Of a DNA stretch of 64,000 nucleotides, positions 34,354-43,527 are shown in pieces. This stretch comes from UBA1205 sp045534635 (GTDB lineage Bacteria; Bacteroidota; Bacteroidia; Bacteroidales; WCHB1-69): positions 1 to 64,000 of the forward strand of contig JAZSKB010000011.1 in NCBI GenBank assembly GCA_045534635.1. The letters are read 5' to 3'. The notes beneath the pieces were generated by a model, which was not told the DNA's origin, made no database searches, and was given only the letters and a program-made list of their open reading frames with translations. The position numbers and the translations under genes were made by a program. Position 1 is the stretch's first letter. The number at the start of each line of letters is the position of its first letter.

Positions 34354-35520
34354 TTATTTATAAGATATTGAAACATATTTTTTTACATCATCAATAGTGA
34401 CTACTTTATCACATAAAATAGCCAAACGTTCAACCACATTTCTCAATTCACGAATATTTCCTCTCCAAGGCAGAGATTGTAATTCTTTGATGGTATTTTT
34501 TTTGAATTCTAACATAGGAATACCTTCGTTTTCACATATTTGACTCATAAAATAATTGATTAACAAAGGAATATCTTCAGTACGTTCTCTTAAAGGTGGT
34601 ACGTTGATAATAATAACACTCAAACGATGATAAAGGTCTTCTCGAAAATTGTTGTTTTTGATTTCATTTGGAAGATATTTATTGGTAGCGGCAATAACTC
34701 GCACATCAACAGAGATTTCTTTTTCTCCGCCAACGCGAGTGATTTTTCCTTCTTGCAATGCACGCAATATTTTAGTTTGTGCCGATAGTGTCATATCGCC
34801 AATTTCGTCTAAAAATAAAGTTCCTTTGTCAGCTAATTCAAAATTGCCTTTTTTTTGTTTTATAGCAGATGTAAAAGACCCTTTTTCATGACCAAAAAGT
34901 TCACTTTCAACTAATTCAGAAGGGATAGCAGCACAATTAACTTCGATAAAAGGATTGTTTGCTCTATGGCTTTTTTCGTGTAACCAATGAGCGACCAATT
35001 CTTTTCCCGTTCCATTTTCCCCAGTGATAAGTACACGAGTATTTGAAGGTGCCACTTTTTCTATCATCATTTTTGTCTCGACAATTGCTTTTGATTCTCC
35101 AATGATTTCGTATTGTTTGCTGATTTTCTTTTTGAGGATTTTTGTTGTTGTAACCAGATTATCTTTTTCGATAGCGTTTCTTACAGATGTAAGTAATCTA
35201 TTGAGGTCTAATGGTTTTTGTATAAAATCGTAAGCACCTTTTTTTAGTGCGTCAACAGCGGTATCCACATCACCATGTCCAGTCATGATAATTACAGGAA
35301 TACTGTCACGTTTGGAGAACGCTTCTAAAAAATCGATACCACTCATGCCTTGCATTTTTATGTCGCACAAAATGGCGTTGAAATTATCGTCTTTTTGCAG
35401 AATTTCCAATGCTTTTCTTGCATCGCCTGCTTCTTCTATAGAATAATTTTCGTATTCTAATATTTCTCGAAGCGTTTTTCTTATAACCGCTTCATCATCA
35501 ATTATTAAAATTTTTGCCAT
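34354..35520 (-). CDS. NtrC-type response regulator without DNA-binding domain
   Basis: A 388-residue protein with a receiver domain (acidic D8/D9, phospho-acceptor D53, switch T80, K102) and an AAA+ sigma-54-interaction domain: Walker A GENGTGKE at 167-174, Walker B LFLDEIGD at 235-242, and DVRVIAATN (sensor I). Two things depart from classical NtrC. The sigma-54-contacting loop reads GSFTSA (214-219) instead of GAFTGA, and the protein ends about 20 residues after the AAA+ domain with no Fis-type helix-turn-helix. It may act without DNA binding, as FlgR of Helicobacter does, or may not activate sigma-54 at all. A cognate histidine kinase is not adjacent. Confidence 0.88.
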   Translation of the reverse strand: MAKILIIDDEAVIRKTLREILEYENYSIEEAGDARKALEILQKDDNFNAILCDIKMQGMSGIDFLEAFSKRDSIPVIIMTGHGDVDTAVDALKKGAYDFIQKPLDLNRLLTSVRNAIEKDNLVTTTKILKKKISKQYEIIGESKAIVETKMMIEKVAPSNTRVLITGENGTGKELVAHWLHEKSHRANNPFIEVNCAAIPSELVESELFGHEKGSFTSAIKQKKGNFELADKGTLFLDEIGDMTLSAQTKILRALQEGKITRVGGEKEISVDVRVIAATNKYLPNEIKNNNFREDLYHRLSVIIINVPPLRERTEDIPLLINYFMSQICENEGIPMLEFKKNTIKELQSLPWRGNIRELRNVVERLAILCDKVVTIDDVKKYVSISYK

Positions 35521-35544
35521 ATTGTTTTTTTGGGGGGTGTTGGT

Positions 35545-36690
35545 TTATAATATTTTATCTTTTACTTGATTGATAGCATTTATCATTGTATCCCAACTAA
35601 ATTTTTTCTTTTCTTCTTTCATTGCATTGTGGAAAGAAGTATATTCGTTATTAATAAAAAAACGATAGATGGCATCGGCGATTTCATCGCTATTGGGTTT
35701 AACAATATAACCAACTTTTCCATCAGGGACAATTTCTGCCAATCCTCCAACATTTGTTGTAACAATTGGTTTTTCAAAGTGATAGGCTACTTGAGTAACA
35801 CCGCTTTGAGTTGCACTTTTGTAAGGTTGAGCAATCAAAGAGGCGGCACTAAAATAAAGTGCTACTTCTGAGTTGGGAATAAAAGAAGTTCGCAAAACAA
35901 TGTCTTCTTCTAAATGTAAGTCTTTGATTTGTTGTAAATATTGTTCTTCTTTGGCATAAAATTCACCAGCCACAAGCAATTTTATTGGCAATTGTTTGAT
36001 TTTTTCATTTGCCATTGCTTCCAAAAGGAGGTCTAACCCTTTGTAATCTCTAATAAAACCAAAAAAGAGAATATATTGGTGATTTTTATCTAAATTTAAT
36101 TTTTCTATTGCAAAATCTCTTTCGTACACTTGTCCAAAATTATCGTATAGAGGGTGAAGTGTATAAATAGATGGTTTTTGAGTATTAAATAATTTTAAAT
36201 CGTTTAATACACTTTGCGACATAGTAACAAAAGCATCAACACTTTTGGTAAAATAGCGAGAAAGTATTTTGTCAAATGGTCTTTTTTCGTGAGGAATAAT
36301 ATTATCGGTAATAGCAATTACTTTGGTGATTTTATTTTTGCGAATAATTCGAGAAATAGTACCAAGACAAGGACTCATAAAAGGAATCCAATAACGGACA
36401 ATAACCATATCTGCTTTCAATTTTTTGATATATTGTCCAGTTTTCCACCAATTGAATGGATTGATGGAATTTACCATTACTTTGATGTTTAAATTTTTAG
36501 GAGGTTCTTCATCAGAAAGTTGTGTTTTGCCCGGAAAAAGCAAAGATGGATATTGCAAACTAAAAGTAATAATAGTAACATCGTATCCGTTGTCCATATA
36601 TGCTTTTGCCAAACGTTCGTTGAATGTGGATATTCCACCTCCTCGAAGAGGATAAGCACTTCCTAAAATAATAATTTTCTGTTTTTTCAT
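35545..36690 (-). CDS. Glycosyltransferase family 4
   Basis: A 381-residue GT-B enzyme. It opens with KIIILGSAYPLRGGGISTFNERLAKA (about 4-29), the nucleotide-sugar acceptor loop of GT4 enzymes. The donor-site signature VTTNVGGLAEIVPDGKVGYIVKPNS, with the E-x7-E-like arrangement, lies at about 311-335. It transfers a sugar from a nucleotide donor, probably onto a lipid-linked or surface glycan. Its start codon overlaps the stop of the GT2 gene (TAATG), so the two are translationally coupled. Confidence 0.9.
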   Translation of the reverse strand: MKKQKIIILGSAYPLRGGGISTFNERLAKAYMDNGYDVTIITFSLQYPSLLFPGKTQLSDEEPPKNLNIKVMVNSINPFNWWKTGQYIKKLKADMVIVRYWIPFMSPCLGTISRIIRKNKITKVIAITDNIIPHEKRPFDKILSRYFTKSVDAFVTMSQSVLNDLKLFNTQKPSIYTLHPLYDNFGQVYERDFAIEKLNLDKNHQYILFFGFIRDYKGLDLLLEAMANEKIKQLPIKLLVAGEFYAKEEQYLQQIKDLHLEEDIVLRTSFIPNSEVALYFSAASLIAQPYKSATQSGVTQVAYHFEKPIVTTNVGGLAEIVPDGKVGYIVKPNSDEIADAIYRFFINNEYTSFHNAMKEEKKKFSWDTMINAINQVKDKIL

Positions 36691-37652
36691 TATAAAGATG
36701 GTGTTTTTTCTCGAATGATATATTTGTTTCTATCGGGAGAATTTCTTGAAATAAGTTCTCCCAAAAAACCAGCAAGGAAAAGCATAAGCCCCATAATCAT
36801 CGCCAATAATGCAAGATAAAATAGGGGTTGGTCGGTAATTTGTCGATAAATGTCAATATGATTGTACAAATTTACCAATTTTTCTATTATTAATACTATT
36901 GTAATAATAAATCCAATGAGAAAAGCAATTGACCCCCACAAACCAAAAAAGTGCATAGGTTTTTTGCTGAACCGAGATACAAAAGTAATGGAGATAAGGT
37001 CTAAATATCCGTTGATAAATCTATCCCAACCAAATTTTGTAACGCCAAATTTACGCTTTTGATGTTGAACCACTTTTTCTCCGATTTTGTTAAATCCTGC
37101 CCATTTGGCAATAACAGGAATATATCTGTGCATTTCTCCATAAACTTCAATTGTTTTGACAACATCTTTTTTATATGCTTTCAATCCGCAGTTGAAATCA
37201 TGTAAATTAATTTTAGAAATACGTCGTGTTGTCCAATTGAAAAATTTTGATGGAATATTTTTGGCTAATTTAGAATCATAACGCACTTTTTTCCAGCCAG
37301 ATACCAAATCATAATTTTCTTCGGTAATCATTTTGTATAAGTCTGGAATTTCTTCTGGACTATCTTGTAAATCTGCGTCCATAGTAATGACTACATTCCC
37401 TTGAACATGTTCAAATCCAACATTGAGAGCAGCCGATTTTCCATAATTTCTGCGAAATCGGATACCTTTAACATTTTGATTTTTAGATTGTAAATCGGTT
37501 ATTACTTGCCAAGAATTATCTGTAGAACCATCATCAATAAATACAATTTCGTATTCATATTGATGTTCGTGCATAACACGTTCTATCCATGCCGTTAATT
37601 CTGGCAATGATTCTGCTTCATTTAACAAAGGTACTACAATTGAAATATCCAT
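36690..37652 (-). CDS. Glycosyltransferase family 2, dolichyl-phosphate type
   Basis: A 320-residue GT2 of the DPM1/GtrB group. The GT-A domain has the IDDGSTDNSW donor motif and DADLQDSPEEI, whose DxD binds the metal. The C-terminus contains two TM segments (about 233-256 and 275-298), as in GtrB/ArnC-like enzymes that load undecaprenyl phosphate with a single sugar. The product would then be used on the periplasmic side. Both ends overlap neighbouring genes by one base (TAATG), coupling it to DUF4199 and GT4. Confidence 0.92.
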   Translation of the reverse strand: MDISIVVPLLNEAESLPELTAWIERVMHEHQYEYEIVFIDDGSTDNSWQVITDLQSKNQNVKGIRFRRNYGKSAALNVGFEHVQGNVVITMDADLQDSPEEIPDLYKMITEENYDLVSGWKKVRYDSKLAKNIPSKFFNWTTRRISKINLHDFNCGLKAYKKDVVKTIEVYGEMHRYIPVIAKWAGFNKIGEKVVQHQKRKFGVTKFGWDRFINGYLDLISITFVSRFSKKPMHFFGLWGSIAFLIGFIITIVLIIEKLVNLYNHIDIYRQITDQPLFYLALLAMIMGLMLFLAGFLGELISRNSPDRNKYIIREKTPSL

Positions 37653-38203
37653 TATTCGTCTTTTTTATTGTTTTTAATTTCTTCTTTTGAAGGTATTGAT
37701 TGTTTCATAAAAACAGTAATAAATAAAGTTGCCATAAGCGGAAATATAAAACTTTGTATAAAGTTGCTTCCTATAAGTATTACATTATCAATATCTTCTA
37801 TCTTTTTTATTTTCGCTGATTTGTCATTTTCCGATAAATTACTTTCTGAAATTGTTGCTATTTGTTTTTGTTTGTATTTATCGAAAAAATTTTTGTCAAT
37901 GCATTGAGATAAAATTATTAAGTGTAGAGTGAAAATGCAACAATAACAGAAAGTTGTCCAAAATCCAGCACCAAACCCCTGTAAAAATAAAAATGGGAGA
38001 TTGAAATCTCGTTTGGTTTTATATTCTTTGATAGCCTTGAAAATACATACAATAATAATTATTAATGTTATAATACCGAGTAGATTACGAATAATTGAAT
38101 TTTCTTCGGTAAGTACATAACGCATAATAATATCAATTGCAATGCTAACAATGCCAGCAATCAATCCCCATTTTAAACAGATACGAATAAGTGATTTATT
38201 CAT
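37652..38203 (-). CDS. DUF4199 membrane protein
   Basis: A 183-residue protein with about four TM segments (roughly 10-28, 38-55, 77-97 and 148-166), matching the size and spacing of DUF4199. This family is nearly confined to Bacteroidota and is commonly found directly before a dolichyl-phosphate-type GT2, as here. The loop at 110-140 is strongly charged. The conserved pairing suggests it helps the GT2, for example as a flippase or accessory subunit, but this is an inference. It follows fabG by 6 nt. Confidence 0.82.
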   Translation of the reverse strand: MNKSLIRICLKWGLIAGIVSIAIDIIMRYVLTEENSIIRNLLGIITLIIIIVCIFKAIKEYKTKRDFNLPFLFLQGFGAGFWTTFCYCCIFTLHLIILSQCIDKNFFDKYKQKQIATISESNLSENDKSAKIKKIEDIDNVILIGSNFIQSFIFPLMATLFITVFMKQSIPSKEEIKNNKKDE

Positions 38204-38209
38204 AATATT

Positions 38210-38956
38210 TTACATGTGAATTCCACCATCACAACTGATGACTTGTCCTGTTATATACGATGAAAGTTCGCTTGCCAAATATACAGCAGTATCTGCGACA
38301 TCCTTTGCAGAACCGGCTCTGCGTAATGGAATTGATTGAACCCAAGCAGTTCTAACATCTTCTTTTAAAGTTTTTGTCATTTCTGTTTCAATAAATCCTG
38401 GTGCAATGGCATTGCATCTAATATTACGAGAACCTAATTCTCTTGCTATGGATTTGGTAAATCCTAACATTCCTGCTTTTGACGCTGAATAATTGGCTTG
38501 ACCTGCATTACCTTGTAATCCAACAACAGAACTCATATTGATGATAGAACCTTTTCGTTGTTTTAGCATTATTGGTTGAACGGCTTTTACAAGATTGAAA
38601 ACCGATTTAAGATTTACTTTCATTACAAGGTCGAAATCTTCTTCGCTCATTCTTAATAATAAATTGTCGCGAGTGATACCAGCATTGTTAACCAATATAT
38701 CTATACGTTCAAAATCTGAAACGATTTTATTTACAGTTTCTTGTGAAGATTCAAATGATGATGCATCAGATGGATAAAATTCTGCTTTTACACCCAATGA
38801 CAACAGTGTTTCTTTTGTTGCTTTGGCATTTTCATCTTCACGTAAATCTGTGAATGCAATATTGGCTCCATGTTGAGCAAAAACAATAGCAATTTCTTTT
38901 CCAATTCCTCGAGATGCTCCTGTAATTAGTGCAACTTTTCCATCCAATAATTTCAT
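38210..38956 (-). CDS. fabG: 3-oxoacyl-ACP reductase
   Basis: A 248-residue SDR enzyme that reduces 3-oxoacyl-ACP in the fatty acid elongation cycle. TGASRGIG is the NADP-binding loop, NNAGITRDNLLLRM the core strand, and the SSVVGLQGNAGQANYSASKAG segment carries the catalytic Ser-Tyr-Lys. The C-terminal SSYITGQVISCDGGIHM is standard FabG. I chose the ATG at 38956, since an upstream in-frame start (39004) overlaps the promoter and adds a Lys/Asn-rich tail. It heads a six-gene operon with glycosyltransferases, the regulator and the dipeptidase. Confidence 0.95.
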   Translation of the reverse strand: MKLLDGKVALITGASRGIGKEIAIVFAQHGANIAFTDLREDENAKATKETLLSLGVKAEFYPSDASSFESSQETVNKIVSDFERIDILVNNAGITRDNLLLRMSEEDFDLVMKVNLKSVFNLVKAVQPIMLKQRKGSIINMSSVVGLQGNAGQANYSASKAGMLGFTKSIARELGSRNIRCNAIAPGFIETEMTKTLKEDVRTAWVQSIPLRRAGSAKDVADTAVYLASELSSYITGQVISCDGGIHM

Positions 38957-38992
38957 ATACAATAATTTATTTTTTTTATAAGAATTTGTTTG

Positions 38993-39000
38993 CAAAGATA
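38993..39000 (-). promoter_or_regulatory. fabG operon promoter
   Basis: TATCTTTG on the minus strand matches TAnnTTTG exactly and lies 36 nt before the fabG ATG at 38956. Confidence 0.7.
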
Positions 39001-39141
39001 ACATTTTTTTTGCAAATATTCAACATAATATTATTTATGAGAAATAGAGTAGGATATTTTTGTTGTAAATTTATGAAAAATAGATTTTGTAGAATGTTGA
39101 TGTGTTTTTATATTCTTGTTAATCATTAAATTAAGACAAAA

Positions 39142-41586
39142 TTACTTTTCATCAAAAATTGCTGATAAGTTTATATGAGGATTGGAAATGTAGAATTTAC
39201 ATTTGTTTCTGTTCCAAAGATAAAATATAATTTCATCATCTTTTTGAATATGGAATGTTTCAGGCTTAATATTTACCATTGTATGGAAATTTTGCCATTT
39301 GTCGAAGATTCTAAAACCTTGTTTATTTACATTAATAAGCTCTTCGCTCCAGTATATATTTTTGTTATCTCTTCTGATTTCTGTAACAAAAGAGATTGTA
39401 CAAGAAGAATCATTCTTTAAAGGAATAAAATTATTAAAATCAAGTTCAAGAAGCAATACTTTTTCAAGACCAGTTATTGTGTATTGTACAAAAGTACAAG
39501 GAAATTTATTATTGTTGAAACATATTGTGTCTTTAATATTTGTTGTATTATTCGATAATTTTTTTAAGAATGAGATTTGTTCTGATTTTGTATTCACAGA
39601 AAAAATTGTTTTTTTATTGTTTCGGTTTTCATATTGCCAATTTTCAACTAACGCATTGTTTTCCATAATATACAAGTCAAGATTTTTATAGGCGTTGAAA
39701 AATTTGGATATGAATGATGTGTCTTTTATAGAAGATGCCGATAATCTTTTGTTTGAGTAGTTGATAGCATAAACTTGATTGTTCCACAAAAGAATATTTT
39801 TGTAAATACAACAATTTAAATCTCTTCCTATGTCCATAATCGGATTAAAGGTTTGGCTTCCAAAAATAGAATCGGTATTTAATCCTTGATTAATCCACGA
39901 AACATTTTTAGGCGTTTTGCATAGATAATTGTTTCTTAATAAAGCCAAAAATGATGGAGTGATGTCTCGATGAGAAACAATTCCATCAAATTGTTTTGCT
40001 TTTTTTAGCATAGGTGACCATATAATTAAAGGAACATTGTTTAAAACGAGTGGGTCAAGTTGCATATTGAAATTATGGTCGCCTGTAATTACGAAAATAG
40101 TATTATCAAAGTTTGGTTTGTTTTTATATAGATTAAAAAGTTTTTTTATACTATTATCAAGATATAGAAAAGATGCTATTTTCCTAATATTTCCTTCGTT
40201 AATATAAGGATGTTCGGGGTGGCGATTTAATAATTTTTTGTATTGATTAACATATTTTTTTTCGTCAGGATATTCGAATGGGTCGTGAGTGGTAAGGGTT
40301 AGATAGACATCAATACGAGGATTTAAATTGAAATTTATAGAATTGATAGTTTTTTCAAAGAGAAAATCATCGTAAATTCCCCATGTGTTTTGAGGAGCAA
40401 GAGAATCAAAAGAAGAAAGTTCAATCAAGTTGTCAATATTGTTTAATTTTAAAAAATGACACATATTATCAAAACATAACCAGCCTCCGTATGCAAATGT
40501 TGAATGATAGTTGTTGTCGTGTAAAATTGTTAACAAAGAATGAAATTGAGGAGCACTTTCTTTATAATTCATAAATCCAGTTTTTCCAAATGGTAAAGAA
40601 CCAAAAATAGATGGCAAAGCACAAATTGTTCTTTGTGAAGTAGAAAAGCAATTGTTCCATGATAGCCCTTGAATAGATAATGAATCAAGAAATGGTGTTG
40701 CAGAAGGAAGTCGGCTATTGTTTCCGCTAAATTCACGTCCTAATCCTTCAACGATAATAAAAACAAAATTAGGTTTCTCTTTTTGTAAATTAAAATATGT
40801 AGAAAGTACGTCAGGACTTGTTTCTTTGTGTAAAAAAGGATATGAAGGATTTATAAAAATATTGTTGGGAAATTTGTCTTGAAAGGTAGAAATGTAATTT
40901 GTTAAACTTATTTTGTCAATAGAATATTTTTTAGTAGTAAAGGAAATACTTTCTATAAAATAAACAATTTTATTTTTTTGAATATAATAAGATTGTAAAT
41001 TTGTTGCTCTATCAAATGTAATTGTTGTAGCAAACGAAAAAGATAGGAGTGTTAAAAATAATATCGTATTTATTACGATATGTTTACATATTTGTTTTTT
41101 AGAAATTATAAAAAAAACTATAGGTAAACCTATGATTATTATATAATTCCATAATTTTCCTTTTTGTGATGCAGACATTATTTCTATAATCTCTGGAAGT
41201 GAGTATTGAAATATAACTTTATCTAAAGGTATTTCTGCAATGGAGAAAAATGTTACTAGAGAGCAAGATATTAGAATATACAATGTTGTAATAATTCGTA
41301 AAGAGATATTTGTCGCCTTGGGAAAATAAAAATAAAAGGCAAAGAAAAATGGAAAAATAAAAAAGGTGATTTTTCCAAAATAAACAATATCATTCCAAAA
41401 ACCTTTTATATTTAGTAATATATTGATATTAAAAGGAATGTTGAAAGAATTGTTTAATAAGATAGTTTCAAAGATTCTAATTCCCAAAAATGTAATTATC
41501 AACCATAATTCAATGCCAATGTAATGGTTTATTGCATAGGAAAGATTATGCTTGAAATTATACATTAATAGGTTCGATTTTTTCAT
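39142..41586 (-). CDS. LTA-synthase-like membrane sulfatase
   Basis: An 814-residue alkaline-phosphatase-superfamily enzyme with five TM helices in the first 200 residues and an extracytoplasmic catalytic domain at about 270-560. Metal and nucleophile motifs are FVFIIVEGLGREFSG (Glu near residue 281), SQRTICALPSIFGSLP with the likely nucleophile Thr (about 321), and ITGDHNF (Asp-His near 505). The family includes lipoteichoic acid synthases and phosphoglycerol/phosphoethanolamine transferases; in a Gram-negative cell it more likely modifies a lipid or glycan with a phospho-alcohol. About 230 extra C-terminal residues beyond the catalytic core form a beta-rich extension. It may be transcribed with the SDR gene 59 nt upstream. 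Confidence 0.82.
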   Translation of the reverse strand: MKKSNLLMYNFKHNLSYAINHYIGIELWLIITFLGIRIFETILLNNSFNIPFNINILLNIKGFWNDIVYFGKITFFIFPFFFAFYFYFPKATNISLRIITTLYILISCSLVTFFSIAEIPLDKVIFQYSLPEIIEIMSASQKGKLWNYIIIIGLPIVFFIISKKQICKHIVINTILFLTLLSFSFATTITFDRATNLQSYYIQKNKIVYFIESISFTTKKYSIDKISLTNYISTFQDKFPNNIFINPSYPFLHKETSPDVLSTYFNLQKEKPNFVFIIVEGLGREFSGNNSRLPSATPFLDSLSIQGLSWNNCFSTSQRTICALPSIFGSLPFGKTGFMNYKESAPQFHSLLTILHDNNYHSTFAYGGWLCFDNMCHFLKLNNIDNLIELSSFDSLAPQNTWGIYDDFLFEKTINSINFNLNPRIDVYLTLTTHDPFEYPDEKKYVNQYKKLLNRHPEHPYINEGNIRKIASFLYLDNSIKKLFNLYKNKPNFDNTIFVITGDHNFNMQLDPLVLNNVPLIIWSPMLKKAKQFDGIVSHRDITPSFLALLRNNYLCKTPKNVSWINQGLNTDSIFGSQTFNPIMDIGRDLNCCIYKNILLWNNQVYAINYSNKRLSASSIKDTSFISKFFNAYKNLDLYIMENNALVENWQYENRNNKKTIFSVNTKSEQISFLKKLSNNTTNIKDTICFNNNKFPCTFVQYTITGLEKVLLLELDFNNFIPLKNDSSCTISFVTEIRRDNKNIYWSEELINVNKQGFRIFDKWQNFHTMVNIKPETFHIQKDDEIIFYLWNRNKCKFYISNPHINLSAIFDEK

Positions 41587-41645
41587 TAGAAAATTTGATA
41601 AGTAATGATTTATTGTTAAAATGTATGTATAAGTTCAACGCAATA

Positions 41646-42434
41646 TTACATACTTGAAATAGAACGTGCTATTTTTGCGGTTAATGCAGGGAAAAATCGT
41701 TTTAAGTAAGCCATAATCAATTCTTTACCACCAATAAAAACTTCTCGTTTGCCGTTTTCAATGGCTTTGGCAATTTGTTGTCCTGCTTTTTCCGCGGAAA
41801 TACCAGAGGCTTGCCCATTGTCCATTTTTCCATGTTGTTTGCCATCTTTTTCCAATGCGTAGATAGATATATTGGTTTGAACTCTTCCCGGACAAATAAA
41901 GGTTACCTTAATATTATCTTTATAATTTTCTGCTGCAATAGTCTCAAAAAATCCGTACAAAGCATGTTTTGACGAACAGTAGGCACATCGTAGCGGAAAT
42001 CCAAATTTTCCAGCAATACTTGTTGTTACTGCCAATTGTCCACCTCCTTGTTCTACCATTTTAGGAAGAATGTATTTGACAATATGAACAGGAGCAAAAT
42101 AATTGACATTCATAACCTTATTTATTACTTTGATGTCGGTTTCTATTGTTGTCCCTCGTTGACTGATACCAGCATTGTTGTACATGATGTCAATTTTACC
42201 AAATTGATTCCATGCTTGTTCTGCCAAATGTTCAATTTCTGTGATATTTGATAAATCAAAAGGAAGCAATGCAATATTTTCAGCACCTAATTTTATTGCT
42301 TCTTTTTTTACATCGTTCAAAAGGTCTTCTTCTAAAGCGGTGAGTATCAATCGATATTTTCTTTTAGCAAATTCCAATGCTGTGGCTTTGCCTATACCAG
42401 AAGATGCTCCTGTAATCCATATTACTTTACTCAT
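41646..42434 (-). CDS. SDR-family oxidoreductase
   Basis: A 262-residue short-chain dehydrogenase: TGASSGIGKATALE binds NAD(P), NNAGISQRG is the second core motif, and the catalytic triad is Ser in TTSIAGKFGF with YCSSK. Its C-terminus has a membrane-friendly stretch (MAYLKRFFPALTAKIARSISSM) like the SDR/DHRS7-type enzymes. The substrate cannot be told from sequence. It lies 20 nt downstream of the S4-domain gene in a minus-strand cluster. Confidence 0.88.
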   Translation of the reverse strand: MSKVIWITGASSGIGKATALEFAKRKYRLILTALEEDLLNDVKKEAIKLGAENIALLPFDLSNITEIEHLAEQAWNQFGKIDIMYNNAGISQRGTTIETDIKVINKVMNVNYFAPVHIVKYILPKMVEQGGGQLAVTTSIAGKFGFPLRCAYCSSKHALYGFFETIAAENYKDNIKVTFICPGRVQTNISIYALEKDGKQHGKMDNGQASGISAEKAGQQIAKAIENGKREVFIGGKELIMAYLKRFFPALTAKIARSISSM

Positions 42435-42454
42435 ATATAATTTTTATCAGTATT

Positions 42455-42865
42455 TTAATCAATTTCTTCATCGTCCCAATCTTCTTCAACAGCAAGAAAG
42501 TCTTTGAGATAATCCAATTGTCGTCTATCTCTTTTGGTTGGACGACCTAATCCGTTTTCTCTAAATTCAAATCGGCTGTGTAGCATTTTTATGCGTTCAT
42601 ATTCTTCAATAGGAGTTATATCTTGATAAAAATCGGGAACAAGTTTAGCGGGAATCCTATTTTTGGGAATATCAACGACAACAATTTGTTTCTGCAATTG
42701 TCCTAATCTTACTTGAATATGTTGTCCAATTTGAATTTCTTTAGAAGGTTTTGCGTTGTTGTCGTTAATTTTAACTTTTCCAGCATTGCAAGCATCACTA
42801 GCTATAGTACGAGTTTTAAAAAGTCGAACCATCCACAACCATTTGTCTATGCGTGTTTTATCCAT
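42455..42865 (-). CDS. S4-domain RNA-binding protein, Hsp15-like
   Basis: A 136-residue protein with an N-terminal S4 RNA-binding domain: RIDKWLWMVRLFKTRTIASDACNAGKVKIND (about 4-34), the classic Hsp15 (HslR) opening. Hsp15 binds stalled 50S subunits carrying peptidyl-tRNA and helps recycle them. The C-terminus is rich in charged residues and ends in a patch of Asp and Glu. The next gene upstream (DUF4159) stops 3 nt before its start, so the two are co-transcribed. Confidence 0.9.
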   Translation of the reverse strand: MDKTRIDKWLWMVRLFKTRTIASDACNAGKVKINDNNAKPSKEIQIGQHIQVRLGQLQKQIVVVDIPKNRIPAKLVPDFYQDITPIEEYERIKMLHSRFEFRENGLGRPTKRDRRQLDYLKDFLAVEEDWDDEEID

Positions 42866-42868
42866 TTT

Positions 42869-43525
42869 CTATTTAGTAAAGACGTATTCTATTATATTGG
42901 CACCCATGTGCAATGCTTTCATGCGTGTGTTTTCGTCATCGTGATGAACAGATGCATCTTCCCAACCATCTCCGAGGTCGCATTCGTAAGTATAAAAACA
43001 TATTAATCTCCCTTCGTAAATGAGTCCAAAACCTTGTGATGGTTTGGCATCGTGTTCGTGAATTTTGGGCAATCCGTTTGGAAAATTATATTTTTGATGA
43101 TAAATAGGATGATTGTTAGGAAGTTCAATAAATTCTAATTCAGGAAATACTTTTTTCATTTCTCTACGGATAGCAATATTCATGCCATAATTGTCATCAA
43201 TATGTAAAAAACCACCCGAAAGCAGATATTGACGTAAATTTTGAACTTCATCATCAGAAAATACCACGTTACCATGTCCTGTCATGTGGACAAATGGATA
43301 GTTGAAAATATTTTTACTACCGACCTCAATAGTTGCAGGAATAGGATTGAGGTTCATTTTCAATTCTTTGTTGCAAAATTGTATCAAATTTGGTAAAGAG
43401 GTAGGGTTGGCATACCAATCGCCACCTCCTCGGTATTTCAACAAAGCGATTTGTTGCCCTAATCCATTAAATATAAATAAGATACAAAATAAAAATAAGA
43501 AAAAAAATTGTTTATAATTTTTCAT
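42869..43525 (-). CDS. DUF4159 exported protein
   Basis: A 218-residue protein with a signal peptide (residues 1-23) and a DUF4159 domain over nearly the whole mature part. It contains ALLKYRGGGDWYANPTSLPNL at about 27-47, the HMTGHGNVVFSDDE segment, LLSGGFLHIDDNYGMN, and ELPNNHPIYH. The domain resembles the glutamine-amidotransferase-like ThuA fold found in other surface proteins. Function is unknown. It follows the RNase G gene by 2 nt. Asp and Gly around the FLHIDD turn suggest a metal or sugar site, which is only an inference. Confidence 0.85.
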   Translation of the reverse strand: MKNYKQFFFLFLFCILFIFNGLGQQIALLKYRGGGDWYANPTSLPNLIQFCNKELKMNLNPIPATIEVGSKNIFNYPFVHMTGHGNVVFSDDEVQNLRQYLLSGGFLHIDDNYGMNIAIRREMKKVFPELEFIELPNNHPIYHQKYNFPNGLPKIHEHDAKPSQGFGLIYEGRLICFYTYECDLGDGWEDASVHHDDENTRMKALHMGANIIEYVFTK

Positions 43526-43527
43526 AT

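Noticed and set aside
38929..39129. Plus-strand frame of 66 codons between fabG and the sulfatase gene
   Set aside because: It overlaps the fabG start and promoter on the other strand and has a random, Phe/Ile-rich composition.
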